Source: Kineococcus sp. NBC_00420
Lineage (GTDB): Bacteria > Actinomycetota > Actinomycetes > Actinomycetales > Kineococcaceae
DNA length: 64,000 bases
Direction of reading: 5' to 3'
NCBI RefSeq assembly: GCF_036021035.1
Contig: NZ_CP107930.1
Span: 3,410,001 to 3,474,000 of the forward strand
Shown in pieces: positions 1 through 8,237 of the stretch; position 1 is the stretch's first letter; each line of letters starts with the position of its first letter. The position numbers were made by a program, and so were the translations under genes. Below the pieces are notes generated by a model, which saw only the letters and a list, made by a program, of their open reading frames with translations, did no database searches and was not told the DNA's origin.

Positions 1-342
1 GTGACCGGAGTGGGCCAGCAGCAACGGCGGCAGCGCGCCCAGGACCTCGACCCCCGCGGGGTCCAGTCCCGTCTCCTCCTCGGCCTCGCGCAGCGCGGTG
101 GCCGCGGCGTCGGCGTCGCCCGGGTCGCTGCGGCCCCCGGGGAAGGCGACCTGACCGGAGTGCTGGCGCAACGTCCCGGCGCGTTCGGTGAGCAGGACCT
201 CCGGGCCGGCCGGGCCGTCGGCGAGCAGGACGAGGACGGCGGCCGGACGCCCGGTCCCGGTGCGGTCCACGCGCCAGTCCAGGTCGGCCACGGTGAGGGT
301 CGGGAGCCGGGTGGCGAGCGGTTCCAGCCAGTCGGGGATCAC
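1..342 (-). CDS. Nudix hydrolase, CoA pyrophosphatase-like (3' end beyond window)
   Basis: This is the N-terminal 114 codons of a Nudix hydrolase; the C-terminus lies beyond the left edge. The residues [19 protein letters not shown], followed by a DPGDAD segment and the Nudix box core REAEEETGL, are the signature of the CoA/ADP-sugar pyrophosphatase (NudL) branch, which cleaves CoA-type dinucleotides to a phosphopantetheine product and 3',5'-ADP. The start is GTG at 342, whose GTGA overlaps the nth stop codon by 4 nt, so the gene is translationally coupled behind nth. The same nth-Nudix arrangement is common in actinobacteria. Substrate is inferred from the motif only. Confidence 0.85.
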   Translation of the reverse strand, partial: MIPDWLEPLATRLPTLTVADLDWRVDRTGTGRPAAVLVLLADGPAGPEVLLTERAGTLRQHSGQVAFPGGRSDPGDADAAATALREAEEETGLDPAGVEVLGALPPLLLAHSGH

Positions 343-1055
343 GCCGTCGCCGCCACGGCGACACCCGGGGGGCCCTGCTTCACGAGCTTCGCCGCCCGCA
401 CCGGGTCGTTCTCACCGATCCCCGCGGACGGGCAGAGCCGGGCGACCGGGCACGCGCCGCACGCGGGCCGGCGGCTGTGACACGTCCGGCGGCCGTGGAA
501 GATCATCCGGTGGTTGAACATCGTCCAGTCCGTGCGCGGGATGAGCCCGGCCAGGTCGGTCTCGACCTTCACCGGGTCCTCGTGGGTGGTGAACCCGAGT
601 CGGCGCGACAACCGTCCGACGTGGGTGTCGACGGTCAGGCCGGGGACGCCGAACGCGTCGCCCAGGACGACGTTGGCCGTCTTGCGCCCGACCCCCGCGA
701 GCTTCACCAGGTCGGCCTGGCGCGGGGGGACCTCCCCGCCGTGCTCGGCGACGAGCTGGGCCGACATCTTCAGCAGCGCGTCGGACTTGGCCCGGAAGAA
801 CCCGGTCGGCTGGATCAGGCCCTCGAGCTCGGAGCGCTCGGCCGCGGCCAGGTCGGTGGCGCTCGGGTAGCGGGCGAACAGCGCCGGCGTGACCTGGTTG
901 ACCCGGGCGTCGGTGCACTGCGCCGAGAGGATCGTCGCGACCAGCAGTTCGAACGGGCTGGTGAAGTCGAGCTCGCAGTGCGCGTCGGGGTAGCGCAGCG
1001 CCAGCGCCCGGTGGACCCGGCGGGCTCGTCGGGTCCGGGCCAGCTCGGTCTCCAC
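339..1055 (-). CDS. nth: Endonuclease III, DNA glycosylase/AP lyase
   Basis: Base-excision repair glycosylase of 238 aa that removes oxidised pyrimidines and nicks the abasic site. The helix-hairpin-helix and catalytic Lys are in [18 protein letters not shown], the catalytic Asp is in [15 protein letters not shown], and the C-terminal [4Fe-4S] loop is present as C-x6-C-x2-C-x5-C. The start is GTG at 1055-1053; a TAGGGT hexamer lies exactly 6 nt upstream with no Shine-Dalgarno, so the message is probably leaderless. The stop overlaps the start of the Nudix gene downstream. It opens the nth-crp-whiB4-ponA2 block seen in mycobacteria. Confidence 0.95.
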   Translation of the reverse strand: METELARTRRARRVHRALALRYPDAHCELDFTSPFELLVATILSAQCTDARVNQVTPALFARYPSATDLAAAERSELEGLIQPTGFFRAKSDALLKMSAQLVAEHGGEVPPRQADLVKLAGVGRKTANVVLGDAFGVPGLTVDTHVGRLSRRLGFTTHEDPVKVETDLAGLIPRTDWTMFNHRMIFHGRRTCHSRRPACGACPVARLCPSAGIGENDPVRAAKLVKQGPPGVAVAATA

Positions 1056-1061
1056 CCTTGG

Positions 1062-1067
1062 ACCCTA
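1062..1067 (-). promoter_or_regulatory. -10 element of nth (leaderless)
   Basis: On the minus strand TAGGGT is followed by 6 nt and then the GTG start of nth. No ribosome binding site is present. The spacing matches a transcript that begins on the start codon. The opposing short palindrome GTGATCAC lies near 1083-1090 and could be part of the upstream promoter region; I do not see a clear -35. Confidence 0.55.
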
Positions 1068-1245
1068 CGTCGGAGGGGCCGGGTGATCACCCGTCCGTCC
1101 CGGCCGGGGCACGAGTTCTGCACACCCTCCACGGGTGACCTCCGGAAACCGTTGCCCCGTGCCACAGGTGCGGTCGGGTGACGGGAGACGACCGGGAGGG
1201 TGACACCCCGTCAAGCGCTCCCGGGAGGGAGACGACATCCCTGGC

Positions 1246-1824
1246 ATGCAGCACGACGGCGAACCCGACCGCACCTCCGAGATCGACCTGCTGGAGGCCT
1301 ACCTCCGACCCGTCCTGAGCGGTGTCCTGGAGGACGCCGACGCGCTGCGCTGCCGCAACGCGGTCCGCGTCGAGCTCGCGGAGCTGCCGCTGCCCGCGCT
1401 GCGCCGCCGACGCGGGCTGCTGCAGGAGGAGCTGCGCCGCGTCCAGCACTGGAGCCGGCTCGTGCGGGCCCGCCTCGACCTGCTCGTCGCCTCGGCCTGC
1501 GGCCCGGAGGAGCTGCACGTGCCGCTCGAGGCCGCCGCGCACGGCGGCCCCCTCGACCAGCTGCTCTCCGGCACCACCGCGGGGGACACCCTGCTGCCCG
1601 ACGTCACCGGCGCCCACGCTCTCGACCCGGCCCACGGCCTGCGCGGACTCCTCGTCCTCGAACGCCCGCTCGGAGCGCCCGGGCTGAACGAGCAGCTGCA
1701 GGAACTGTCCTTCGCCCAGCAGCGCCTCGCCGACTACGACACGGCCCTCCTGGCCGAACTGGCCGTGGCGACCGACGTCCTCGCGGAACGTGCCCGCGCG
1801 CTGTTCCACCGTTCCGGCTCCTAG
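1246..1824 (+). CDS. RsiG-like (aerial mycelium formation protein family) with degenerate c-di-GMP motifs
   Basis: 192 aa. The layout is that of the RsiG family: a helical hairpin whose first helix contains LPLPALRRRRGLL...SRLVRARLDLL and whose last helix contains LQELSFAQQRLADYDTALL. In Streptomyces, RsiG is a c-di-GMP-responsive anti-sigma factor for WhiG, and each helix carries E-x3-S-x2-R-x3-Q-x3-D. Aligned here, the first copy keeps only the Asp and the second only the Ser, so nucleotide binding is doubtful. The gene is monocistronic between nth (divergent) and crp. Start ATG 1246 was chosen because no in-frame alternative fits the helix. The family call is moderate and loss of ligand binding is inference. 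Confidence 0.6.
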   Translation: MQHDGEPDRTSEIDLLEAYLRPVLSGVLEDADALRCRNAVRVELAELPLPALRRRRGLLQEELRRVQHWSRLVRARLDLLVASACGPEELHVPLEAAAHGGPLDQLLSGTTAGDTLLPDVTGAHALDPAHGLRGLLVLERPLGAPGLNEQLQELSFAQQRLADYDTALLAELAVATDVLAERARALFHRSGS

Positions 1825-1911
1825 TTCCGGCGCTTAGTTCCGGTACCTACGGTCGCTCCCCACCGCTCCCTCGCCAGGATCGTGCGGCAGACTGTCGGAA
1901 GGCCGTGTCGA

Positions 1912-1927
1912 GGTGACGCGCGTCACG
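1912..1927. promoter_or_regulatory. Candidate Crp/GlxR operator upstream of crp
   Basis: GGTGACGCGCGTCACG is a perfect palindrome with the half-site arrangement GTGA-N6-TCAC of Crp/GlxR sites (consensus TGTGA-N6-TCACA). It lies 21 nt before the GTG start of crp, a position that suggests autoregulation. No footprint or expression evidence is available. Confidence 0.6.
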
Positions 1928-1947
1928 ACAGCAGAGGAGGTCGGTCG

Positions 1948-2688
1948 GTGGACTACGGGCAGATCGACGGCGCCCCGGGTGCCGACCGTCTCGACGAACG
2001 CCTCGGCGACCGCCCCGGCGACGTCGTCCGTCGCGCCCCGCTGTTCGCCGCCCTCGACGACGAGGCCGCGGGCGAACTGCTGGAGACGATGGAGGCCGTC
2101 CACCTCGACCGGGGTGAGCAGCTCTTCGGCGAGGGCGAGCCGGGGGAGCGCGTCTACGTCGTGCGCACCGGCAAGATCAAGCTCGTCCGCAGCTGGCCCG
2201 ACGGCCGGGAGAACCTCCTCGCCGTCCTGGGCCCCGGCGAGATGTTCGGCGAGCTCTCCCTCTTCGACCCCGGACCCCGCACCTCCTCGGCGCGCGCCGT
2301 GTCCGAGTCCGAGCTCATCGCTCTCGGCCACGACGACATGATGCGCTGGCTCGCCCGGCGTCCCGAGGTCGCCAAGCACCTGCTGCAGGCGCTGGCCCAG
2401 CGCTTGCGCCGCACCAACGTGACCCTGGCCGACCTCGTCTTCACCGACGTCCCCGGCCGCGTCGCGAAGGCCCTGCTCGACCTCTCCCGCCGCTTCGGCC
2501 GGCCCATCGCCGACGGTCAGCTCGTCGCCCACGACCTGACCCAGGAGGAACTCGCGCAGCTCGTCGGCGCGTCGCGGGAGACGGTGAACAAGGCGCTCGC
2601 CGACTTTGCCTCCCGCGGGTGGCTGCGGCTGGAAGCGCGGGCCGTCGTGCTGCACGACATCGAGCGACTGGCCCGTCGCGCCCGCTGA
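1948..2688 (+). CDS. crp: Crp/GlxR-type cAMP-responsive transcription regulator
   Basis: 246 aa from GTG 1948, preceded by GAGGAGG at a good distance. Residues about 20-140 form the cyclic-nucleotide domain; the phosphate-binding cassette FGELSLFDPGPRTSSA keeps the Glu, Arg and Ser/Thr residues of cAMP-binding members. The C-terminus has a winged helix with recognition helix GASRETVNKALADFASRGWL. Position beside nth and the metallo-beta-lactamase gene matches mycobacterial crp (Rv3676). A GTGA-N6-TCAC palindrome just upstream suggests autoregulation. A long repeated palindrome follows the gene and separates it from the convergent neighbour. Confidence 0.92.
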   Translation: MDYGQIDGAPGADRLDERLGDRPGDVVRRAPLFAALDDEAAGELLETMEAVHLDRGEQLFGEGEPGERVYVVRTGKIKLVRSWPDGRENLLAVLGPGEMFGELSLFDPGPRTSSARAVSESELIALGHDDMMRWLARRPEVAKHLLQALAQRLRRTNVTLADLVFTDVPGRVAKALLDLSRRFGRPIADGQLVAHDLTQEELAQLVGASRETVNKALADFASRGWLRLEARAVVLHDIERLARRAR

Positions 2689-2724
2689 CCCGTCGCGTCC
2701 CTCCGACGCGTTGCGCCCCCGGAT

Positions 2725-2791
2725 CGCGCGGAAACAACACTTTCCGCCCTCGTAGAGGCTCCTCCGGGGCGGAAAGTGTTGTTTCCGCGCG
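2725..2791. repeat. Dispersed palindrome, copy 1 (bidirectional terminator-like)
   Basis: Arms 2725-2749 and 2767-2791 are perfect 25-bp complements around a 17-nt loop. The core CGGAAACAACACTTTCCG and its complement recur at three other places in the window with different loops. It fills the space between crp and the convergent gene whose stop codon begins at 2792. The stem with its AT-rich mid-section could end transcription from both sides. Confidence 0.85.
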
Positions 2792-3526
2792 CTAGGGGAG
2801 TCGCAGGTGGGTGAGCTGGGCGCGGATCGAGAGCACGGCAGCGCGGGCGAGGGGGCCGGCGAGCTCGCCGTGCACGGCGAGGGTGACCTCCTCCGGCGTT
2901 GAGGCTCCCGCGGCGACGGCGGCGCGGACCTGCTCCAGCCGCTCGAGCCGGTGCGCCAACTGCGTCTCCAGAGCGGCGTGGGCGTCCGGGCGGGCGGGGC
3001 CGTGGCCGGGGAGGACGACGGTCGCGTCCAGGTCGATCAGCGTCCGCAGTGACGTCAGGTAGGCACCGAGGTCGCCGTCGTCGGCGATGACCGTGCTGCC
3101 GCGGCCGAGCAGGGTGTCGCCGGTCAGGAGCTCGCCGCTCTCCAGCAGCACGCTGATCGAGTCGGCGGTGTGGCCGGGAGTCGCGAGGACCGTGAGCGAC
3201 AGCCCCGCGACCACGTGCTCACCCGCGGTCCGTACGACGGGGGCGGGGTGGTCGGCGACGAACGCGGCGAGCCCGCCGACGTGGTCGAGGTGGTGGTGGG
3301 TGGCGACGACGAGCGCCACGGCCCGTCCCGCCAGGGCCTGCGTGATCGCGGCCCGGTGGCCGGGGTCGTCCTCGCCCGGGTCCACGACGACGACGTCGGA
3401 GGAGCCGGGGGCGGCCAGCAGCCAGGTGTTCGTCCCGTCCAGCGTCATCGGCCCGGGGTTGGGCTCCAGGACGCAGGTGGCCCGGTCGGTGACCGGACCA
3501 CCTGTCCAGGGGCCGGGAGGGGTCAC
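2792..3526 (-). CDS. Metallo-beta-lactamase-fold hydrolase
   Basis: 244 aa from GTG 3526, one nt past the stop of the RidA-like gene, so probably translated by coupling; longer in-frame readings upstream would run through that gene. The metal ligands are in THHHLDHVGG, TPGHTADS, TGDTLLGRG and LPGHGP, the usual HxHxDH-H-D-H set. The family is the LACTB2/RNase-like hydrolase group, and the mycobacterial syntenic gene is Rv3677c. The substrate is unknown. The gene ends directly against the dispersed palindrome at 2725-2791. Confidence 0.85.
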   Translation of the reverse strand: MTPPGPWTGGPVTDRATCVLEPNPGPMTLDGTNTWLLAAPGSSDVVVVDPGEDDPGHRAAITQALAGRAVALVVATHHHLDHVGGLAAFVADHPAPVVRTAGEHVVAGLSLTVLATPGHTADSISVLLESGELLTGDTLLGRGSTVIADDGDLGAYLTSLRTLIDLDATVVLPGHGPARPDAHAALETQLAHRLERLEQVRAAVAAGASTPEEVTLAVHGELAGPLARAAVLSIRAQLTHLRLP

Positions 3527-3527
3527 G

Positions 3528-3989
3528 TCAGGAACGGACCCGCACGACGATCTCGACCTCGACGGGGGAGTCGAGCGGCAGCACGGCCACCCCGACGGCG
3601 CTGCGGGCGTGCTGGCCGGCGTCGCCGAAGACCTCGCGGAGCAGGTCGGACGCACCGTTGATCACGCCGGGCTGACCGGTGAAGGACGGGTCGCTGGCGA
3701 CGAAGCCCACGACCTTGACGACCTGCACGATGTCGTCGACCGACCCGATGACGCTCGCGGCGGCCGCGATGGCGTTGAGCGCGCACGTCGCGGCGAGCTG
3801 CTGGGCGGTGTCCGCGTCGACGCTCCCGCCGACCTTGCCGGTCACGGCGAGCTTCCCGTCCACGAACGGCAGCTGACCGGAGGTGAAGACGAGGTCGCCG
3901 TCACGGACGGCGGGCACGTAGGAGGCGACGGGCGCGGCGACGGGCGGCAACGTCAGGCCGAGTTCGGCCAGCCGTTCCGTCGTGCTCAC
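3528..3989 (-). CDS. RidA/YjgF-family protein
   Basis: 153 aa from GTG 3989. FTSGQLPFVDGKLAVTGKVG near the N-terminus and HARSAVGVAVLPLDSPVEVE at the C-terminus are typical of the long RidA family (YjgF subgroup with a C-terminal ARS(A/S)VGV segment). RidA proteins remove reactive enamine/imine intermediates; in this subgroup the catalytic Arg is in the HARSAVG segment. The start overlaps the DUF4177 stop by 4 nt (GTGA) and the stop lies 1 nt before the next start, so it is the middle of a tight operon whiB4-side to crp-side. Enzymatic activity is inferred. Confidence 0.88.
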   Translation of the reverse strand: MSTTERLAELGLTLPPVAAPVASYVPAVRDGDLVFTSGQLPFVDGKLAVTGKVGGSVDADTAQQLAATCALNAIAAAASVIGSVDDIVQVVKVVGFVASDPSFTGQPGVINGASDLLREVFGDAGQHARSAVGVAVLPLDSPVEVEIVVRVRS

Positions 3990-4150
3990 GCGTCGGCGCC
4001 CATCGGGCGCTTGAGGTAGGCGACCAGGCCGTTGCCACCGGGTCCGGTGAGGACCGTCACGAGCTCCCAGCCGTCGGCGCCCCACTGGTCGAGGATCTGC
4101 TTCGTCGCGTGGACGATCAGCGGGATGGTGGCGTACTCCCATGTCTTCAT
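3986..4150 (-). CDS. DUF4177-type small protein
   Basis: 54 aa, start ATG 4150. The translation begins MKTWEYATIPLIVHA and contains DQWGADGWELVTVL, the diagnostic core of DUF4177 (a short two-strand, one-helix protein of unknown function). It is the first gene of a three-gene operon with the RidA-like and metallo-beta-lactamase genes and overlaps RidA by 4 nt. The same small protein sits next to whiB4 in other actinobacteria. Confidence 0.85.
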   Translation of the reverse strand: MKTWEYATIPLIVHATKQILDQWGADGWELVTVLTGPGGNGLVAYLKRPMGADA

Positions 4151-4231
4151 GGGCGCCAACCTAGTGGGCCCCCGGTCCCGAGGGACCGGGGGCGCTCACG
4201 GGTGGCGGCGACGCGCTCGAACGCCGCGTGC

Positions 4232-4585
4232 TCAGACGGCGGCGGGGACCCCGACGAGCGAGATCTCGGGCACCGCGGTGCCCGACCCGGTGACCTCGGC
4301 CCCGTCGATGCCCAGGGCCGCGTCCCGCGCGGTCTCGAGCAGACGGCGCCACGACTGCACGTTCGGGCGGCGCTTGAGCAGCGCACGCCGTTCACGTTCG
4401 GTCATGCCGCCCCAGACCCCGAACTCGATGCGGCTGTCCAGCGCATCGGCCAGGCACTCGGTGCGCACGGGGCACCCCCCGCAGATCTGCTTGGCGCGGT
4501 TCTGCGCCGAGCCCTGCACGAACAGCTCGTCGGCTTCGGTGGCCTTGCAGGCCCCGCGACTAGCCCATTCCAACGTCCACGCCAT
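4232..4585 (-). CDS. whiB4: WhiB-family iron-sulfur regulator, WhiB4/WblA type
   Basis: 117 aa. Four cluster Cys: C13, then the CGGC pair and the Cys in VRTECLADAL; the Gly-rich turn is EFGVWGGMTERERRALL. The segments ELFVQGSAQNRAKQICGGC and RPNVQSWRRLLETAR place it with WblA (Streptomyces) and WhiB4 (mycobacteria), redox- and NO-sensing regulators of antioxidant and developmental genes. Start ATG 4585 is set by GGGAGGGG 6 nt upstream and by the conserved N-terminus. It is divergent from ponA2, as in mycobacteria, so both promoters share the 300-bp spacer. Confidence 0.93.
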   Translation of the reverse strand: MAWTLEWASRGACKATEADELFVQGSAQNRAKQICGGCPVRTECLADALDSRIEFGVWGGMTERERRALLKRRPNVQSWRRLLETARDAALGIDGAEVTGSGTAVPEISLVGVPAAV

Positions 4586-4888
4586 GACGGCCCCTCCCGT
4601 CGACGCCCCCCCCGGTCCGGTGCTCTGCGAGCACCGGTTTCCCCCCGGATCGAGCGATACCTGTGAATCCCCCTGAGTGCCCCACGTCGGGCACGTCTGC
4701 AGCGTAGGCTCGGCGAGGGGCTCTTCCCCAGAGCATCTTGTGATGAACATGGGTAGTCACTTCGAGCTACCGACTCGTCACCCACACAGATCAACGCAGA
4801 GTTGCGTTGCGGTCACGATCCTGCGAAGCGCTCGCGGAGGACCCGTGGATGCCCCGACCCGGAACGGCCCGGCGCTTACCCTGTCGGC
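4586..4888. promoter_or_regulatory. Divergent promoter region whiB4/ponA2
   Basis: 303 bp without a gene. It contains the whiB4 ribosome site at 4591-4599 (minus strand) and, at 4877-4882, TACCCT 6 nt before the ponA2 ATG, which suits a leaderless transcript. A small inverted repeat GTAG...CTAC surrounds the block near 4753-4770. There is no recognisable Crp palindrome. Nothing else stands out. Confidence 0.5.
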
Positions 4889-7369
4889 ATGGCTCCTCCC
4901 CCCACCGCTCACCGGCGGCGTCCCGTCCTGCGCCTGCTCGCCGCCTTCGCGGCCGTCAGCGCCGTGGCCGGTGTGCTCACGGCGGGGCTCGTCGTCCCGG
5001 CCGTCGCGTTCAGCGGCAGCCTGACGAGCGCGGGGGTCAACATCTTCGACGAGCTGCCGGCCGACCTGGGCGACCAGACGCTGTCGGAGGCGACGACGAT
5101 CCTCTACTCCGACAACACGGTGATGGCGCGGGTCTACGACCAGAACCGCGTCGTCGTGGGCTTCGACCAGATCGCGCCGGTCATGCGCGACTCCATCGTC
5201 GCGATCGAGGACTACCGCTTCTACGAGCACGGCGCCATCGACATGAAGGGCATCGCCCGCGCGCTCGCCTCCAACGCCGGCGGCGGGGGCACCCAGGGCG
5301 CGTCGACGATCACTCAGCAGTACGTGAAGAACATCCTCGTCGAGCAGGCCGTCGAGCAAGGTGACACCGAGGCCGCCGCCGCCGCGACGACCGCCGACGG
5401 GACCGAGGGCTACGCCCGCAAGCTGCGCGAGATGAAGCTCGCCATCGGGGTCGAGAAGGAGATGTCGAAGAACGACATCCTCGCCGGGTACCTGAACGTC
5501 GCGTACTTCTACAACGGCGTCTACGGCGTCGAAGCCGCGGCCCGCTTCTACTTCAACAAGACCGCGGCCGAGCTGACGCTGCCGGAGTCGGCCCTGCTGG
5601 CCGGTCTCGTGCAGAACCCCGTGGCCTTCAACCCGGTGAAGTACCCCGACGCTTCAGTCGCGCGACGCAACGTCGTGCTGAACCGGATGCTCGAACTGGG
5701 CAAGATCTCCCAGGCCGACCACGACGCCGCTGTCGCCTCCCCGCTCGTCCTGGACACCCAGCGCAGCCAGCAGGGCTGCATCAACGCCGGATCCGCCGCC
5801 TACTTCTGCGATTACGTGACCCGCATCGTCGAGACCGACGCGGCCTTCGGCGCGACCGCGGACGACCGCAAGAAGCTCCTGCGCACCGGTGGGCTGACGG
5901 TCAAGACGACGCTGAACCCGCAGGTCCAGATCACGACCCAGAACGCAGTGAACGGTGGCGTCAACCCGGGCCAGAGCCCGCGGATGGCGGCGTCCGTCGT
6001 CCAGCCCGGGACCGGGCAGATCCTGGCGATGGCGCAGGACACGACCTTCTCCTTGGACACGGATCAGACCGGTGTCACGACGATCAACTACAACGTCGAC
6101 AAGATGTACAACGGCGGCAACGGTTTCCAGACCGGTTCGTCGTTCAAGGCGTTCACGTTGGCGGAGTGGTTGAAGGCCGGGAAGTCCATCGACAGCACGA
6201 TCAACGCGCCGTTCAACGGATCGGACCCCTTCAGCCAGTTCACGGCGTGCGGGGTCAAGTCGCGGGACTCGAAGATCTACCCGTACTCGAACTCGGAGTC
6301 GCACGAGGGTGGCCCCATGTCCATCCGCAAGGCGACCGCGGACTCCGTGAACACGGCCTACGTGACCATGGAGAAGTCCCTGGACCTCTGCAACATCGCA
6401 GCGACGGCACAGTCGATGGGTGTGCACCTGGCCAACCCGGCCAACGGGAGCATCCCGAAGCAGAAGGCCAGCGACATGAGCAACACCAACGACGTGGAGG
6501 GCGGGGTCAACTCCGACCTCTACGTCAGCCCGTCGCTGACCCTCGGGGTCAACGAGATCGCCCCGCTCGCCATGGCCGGGGCCTACGCGACCTTCGCGGC
6601 GGACGGAACCTTCTGCAAGCCGATCGCGATCGTCGAGGTGCTCGACACCAACGGCCAGCCGATGAACATCCCCAGTGCGGACTGCAAGTCCGTCCTCGAC
6701 CCGAACGTCGCCCGCAACGTCACCGAGGCCCTCCAGGGCGTCATCTCGGGTGGGACCGGAACGGCGGCCCGCATCGACCGTCCGGCCGCCGGCAAGACGG
6801 GCACCACCAACGAGAACTCGGACGCCTGGTTCGTGGGGTACACCCCGCAGCTGTCCTCGGCGGTGTGGATGGGTCACGCCGACGGCACGAGGCCACTGAA
6901 CAGGGATCGGATCAACGGTCGTGGTCGCCGCACCATCTTCGGTGGCACGATCTCGGCTCCGACCTGGAAGGCCATCGTGGGAACGGCTTCCGACCAGATG
7001 AACCTCCCGACGGTCGGCTTCACGCCGGGCACCAACCAGGGCCTCAAGACGACGACCTCCGACGGCAGGATCAAGGTCCCGAGCGTCGTCGGTCGCAGCG
7101 TGTCCTCGGCCAAGAGCGCGCTGCAGGCGGCCGGGTTCCAGGTAAAGGTGGGGGGTTCGGTGACCTCCAACGTCGACAAGGGCCTCGTCGCCTCGCAGAG
7201 CGCCCGCTCCGCCGCGGCCGGTTCGGTCATCACCATCACCCGCAGCTCCGGCCCGGCGCCGGTCCCGACGCAGGAGCCGTCGGCCCCGCCGTCGAGCGAC
7301 AGCCCCGGGATCCAGCTCCCGACGGAACTGCCGCCGCTGCCCGACCTCCCCGCCCTCCCGACGAACTGA
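4889..7369 (+). CDS. ponA2: Class A penicillin-binding protein with C-terminal PASTA domain
   Basis: 826 aa bifunctional peptidoglycan synthase. An N-terminal membrane anchor (about residues 18-40) is followed by the GT51 glycosyltransferase (catalytic Glu in IEDYRFYEHGAID near residue 107; QGASTITQQYVKN), the transpeptidase (SSFK near 416, SVN in ADSVNTAYVTM, KTGT near 635) and one PASTA domain (about 725-795: VPSVVGRSVSSAKSALQAAG), then a Pro/Ser-rich tail. Start ATG 4889 is chosen for the leaderless -10 and because the membrane helix follows directly. PonA2 in mycobacteria is important in stress and stationary phase and is likewise next to whiB4. A strong hairpin follows the stop. Confidence 0.94.
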   Translation: MAPPPTAHRRRPVLRLLAAFAAVSAVAGVLTAGLVVPAVAFSGSLTSAGVNIFDELPADLGDQTLSEATTILYSDNTVMARVYDQNRVVVGFDQIAPVMRDSIVAIEDYRFYEHGAIDMKGIARALASNAGGGGTQGASTITQQYVKNILVEQAVEQGDTEAAAAATTADGTEGYARKLREMKLAIGVEKEMSKNDILAGYLNVAYFYNGVYGVEAAARFYFNKTAAELTLPESALLAGLVQNPVAFNPVKYPDASVARRNVVLNRMLELGKISQADHDAAVASPLVLDTQRSQQGCINAGSAAYFCDYVTRIVETDAAFGATADDRKKLLRTGGLTVKTTLNPQVQITTQNAVNGGVNPGQSPRMAASVVQPGTGQILAMAQDTTFSLDTDQTGVTTINYNVDKMYNGGNGFQTGSSFKAFTLAEWLKAGKSIDSTINAPFNGSDPFSQFTACGVKSRDSKIYPYSNSESHEGGPMSIRKATADSVNTAYVTMEKSLDLCNIAATAQSMGVHLANPANGSIPKQKASDMSNTNDVEGGVNSDLYVSPSLTLGVNEIAPLAMAGAYATFAADGTFCKPIAIVEVLDTNGQPMNIPSADCKSVLDPNVARNVTEALQGVISGGTGTAARIDRPAAGKTGTTNENSDAWFVGYTPQLSSAVWMGHADGTRPLNRDRINGRGRRTIFGGTISAPTWKAIVGTASDQMNLPTVGFTPGTNQGLKTTTSDGRIKVPSVVGRSVSSAKSALQAAGFQVKVGGSVTSNVDKGLVASQSARSAAAGSVITITRSSGPAPVPTQEPSAPPSSDSPGIQLPTELPPLPDLPALPTN

Positions 7370-7377
7370 GGGGCGGA

Positions 7378-7415
7378 GACGGGCCGGACGGGGGACTCTC
7401 CCCGTCCGGCCCGTC
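7378..7415 (+). terminator. Terminator after ponA2
   Basis: A perfect 16-bp stem (7378-7393 with 7400-7415, arms GACGGGCCGGACGGGG) with a 6-nt loop, followed by CTCCTTTC. It begins 8 nt after the ponA2 stop codon. Confidence 0.85.
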
Positions 7416-7466
7416 CTCCTTTCGGGGGGGTGGTCCCACCCGTCGCGTCCTTGGTTGGCTGGGGGC

Positions 7467-8150
7467 GTGGACACACCCCTCGTGGACGACGTGACGTTGC
7501 TCCTGCTGAACCCGGAGACGGGGCGTCCGCTGACGGACGCGACCCGCCTGCGCGCTGTCCTGCCCGGAGCCGTGCTGCTCGACCTGGCGCTGCGGGAACG
7601 GCTCGAGTCCGAGCCGAGCCGCTGGGGTGGGGACAAGGTGCGCGTGCGCGACGCCTCGCCCACCGGTGACGAGGTGCTCGACGAGGCCCTGCGACGACTC
7701 GGCGACCGACCGACGGCGGCCCGCACCGCCGTCCAGCGGCTCGGTGGTCTCAAGCTGGGCCGTGCCGTCCGGGACCGGATGGTCGCGCGCGGTCTCGTCC
7801 GCCACGAGCCGGGCGGGTTCCTCCGCTTCGCCCGAGACCACCCCGAGCCGGGCGCGCGCAAGGCCCTGGTCTCCGAGGTCGCGTCAGCGCTGGGTGACGG
7901 CGCCGACGTCACCCCGCACGCGGCTGCGCTGGTGTCGCTGCTGCAGTCCGTCGGGGCGGTCCCGAAGGTCGTCCCCGGGCTGGGGTTGTCCCGTCGTCAG
8001 CTCACCGACCGGGTGCAGCAGATCGCGGACGGGATGGCTGAGGGGGAGTGGGCCGGGGAGGCCGTCTCCGCCGCCGTGCGCGCCGCCCAGGCCGCGGTCA
8101 CGACGGCGATCGTCACGAGCACCGTCGTCGCGACCAGCGGCACGAACTAG
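7467..8150 (+). CDS. GPP34/GOLPH3-family phosphoprotein
   Basis: 227 aa. The N-terminal VDDVTLLLLNPETGRPL and PGAVLLDLALRERL are the hallmark of the GPP34 (Golgi phosphoprotein 3) family, whose eukaryotic members bind phosphatidylinositol-4-phosphate; bacterial members are frequent in actinobacteria and of unknown role. The C-terminus is helical with an alanine/threonine-rich end that may associate with membrane. Start GTG 7467 is preceded by TTGGCT at 6 nt, so it may be leaderless. It sits between the ponA2 terminator and copy 2 of the dispersed palindrome and is probably monocistronic. Confidence 0.8.
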   Translation: MDTPLVDDVTLLLLNPETGRPLTDATRLRAVLPGAVLLDLALRERLESEPSRWGGDKVRVRDASPTGDEVLDEALRRLGDRPTAARTAVQRLGGLKLGRAVRDRMVARGLVRHEPGGFLRFARDHPEPGARKALVSEVASALGDGADVTPHAAALVSLLQSVGAVPKVVPGLGLSRRQLTDRVQQIADGMAEGEWAGEAVSAAVRAAQAAVTTAIVTSTVVATSGTN

Positions 8151-8167
8151 CTAGCGGCCCCGCCCCG

Positions 8168-8231
8168 CGCGGAAACAACACTTTCCGCCCCTGCGAGGGC
8201 CCCTCGAGGGGCGGAAAGTGTTGTTTCCGCG
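8168..8231. repeat. Dispersed palindrome, copy 2
   Basis: Perfect 25-bp arms 8168-8192 and 8207-8231 with core CGGAAACAACACTTTCCG and a loop that itself can pair (CGAGGG/CCCTCG). It lies between the convergent GPP34 and YqeY genes, ending 6 nt before the YqeY stop. Confidence 0.85.
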
Positions 8232-8237
8232 GGTCTC

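Noticed and set aside
4753-4770. Crp site upstream of ponA2 based on TGTGA near 4739.
   Set aside because: Only one half-site is present; the second half does not match at the required spacing.
5654-7912. A 752-codon reading frame opposite ponA2.
   Set aside because: Antisense shadow of a GC-rich gene with arginine/glycine-rich, low-complexity content and no domain; ponA2 has full catalytic motifs in the other strand.
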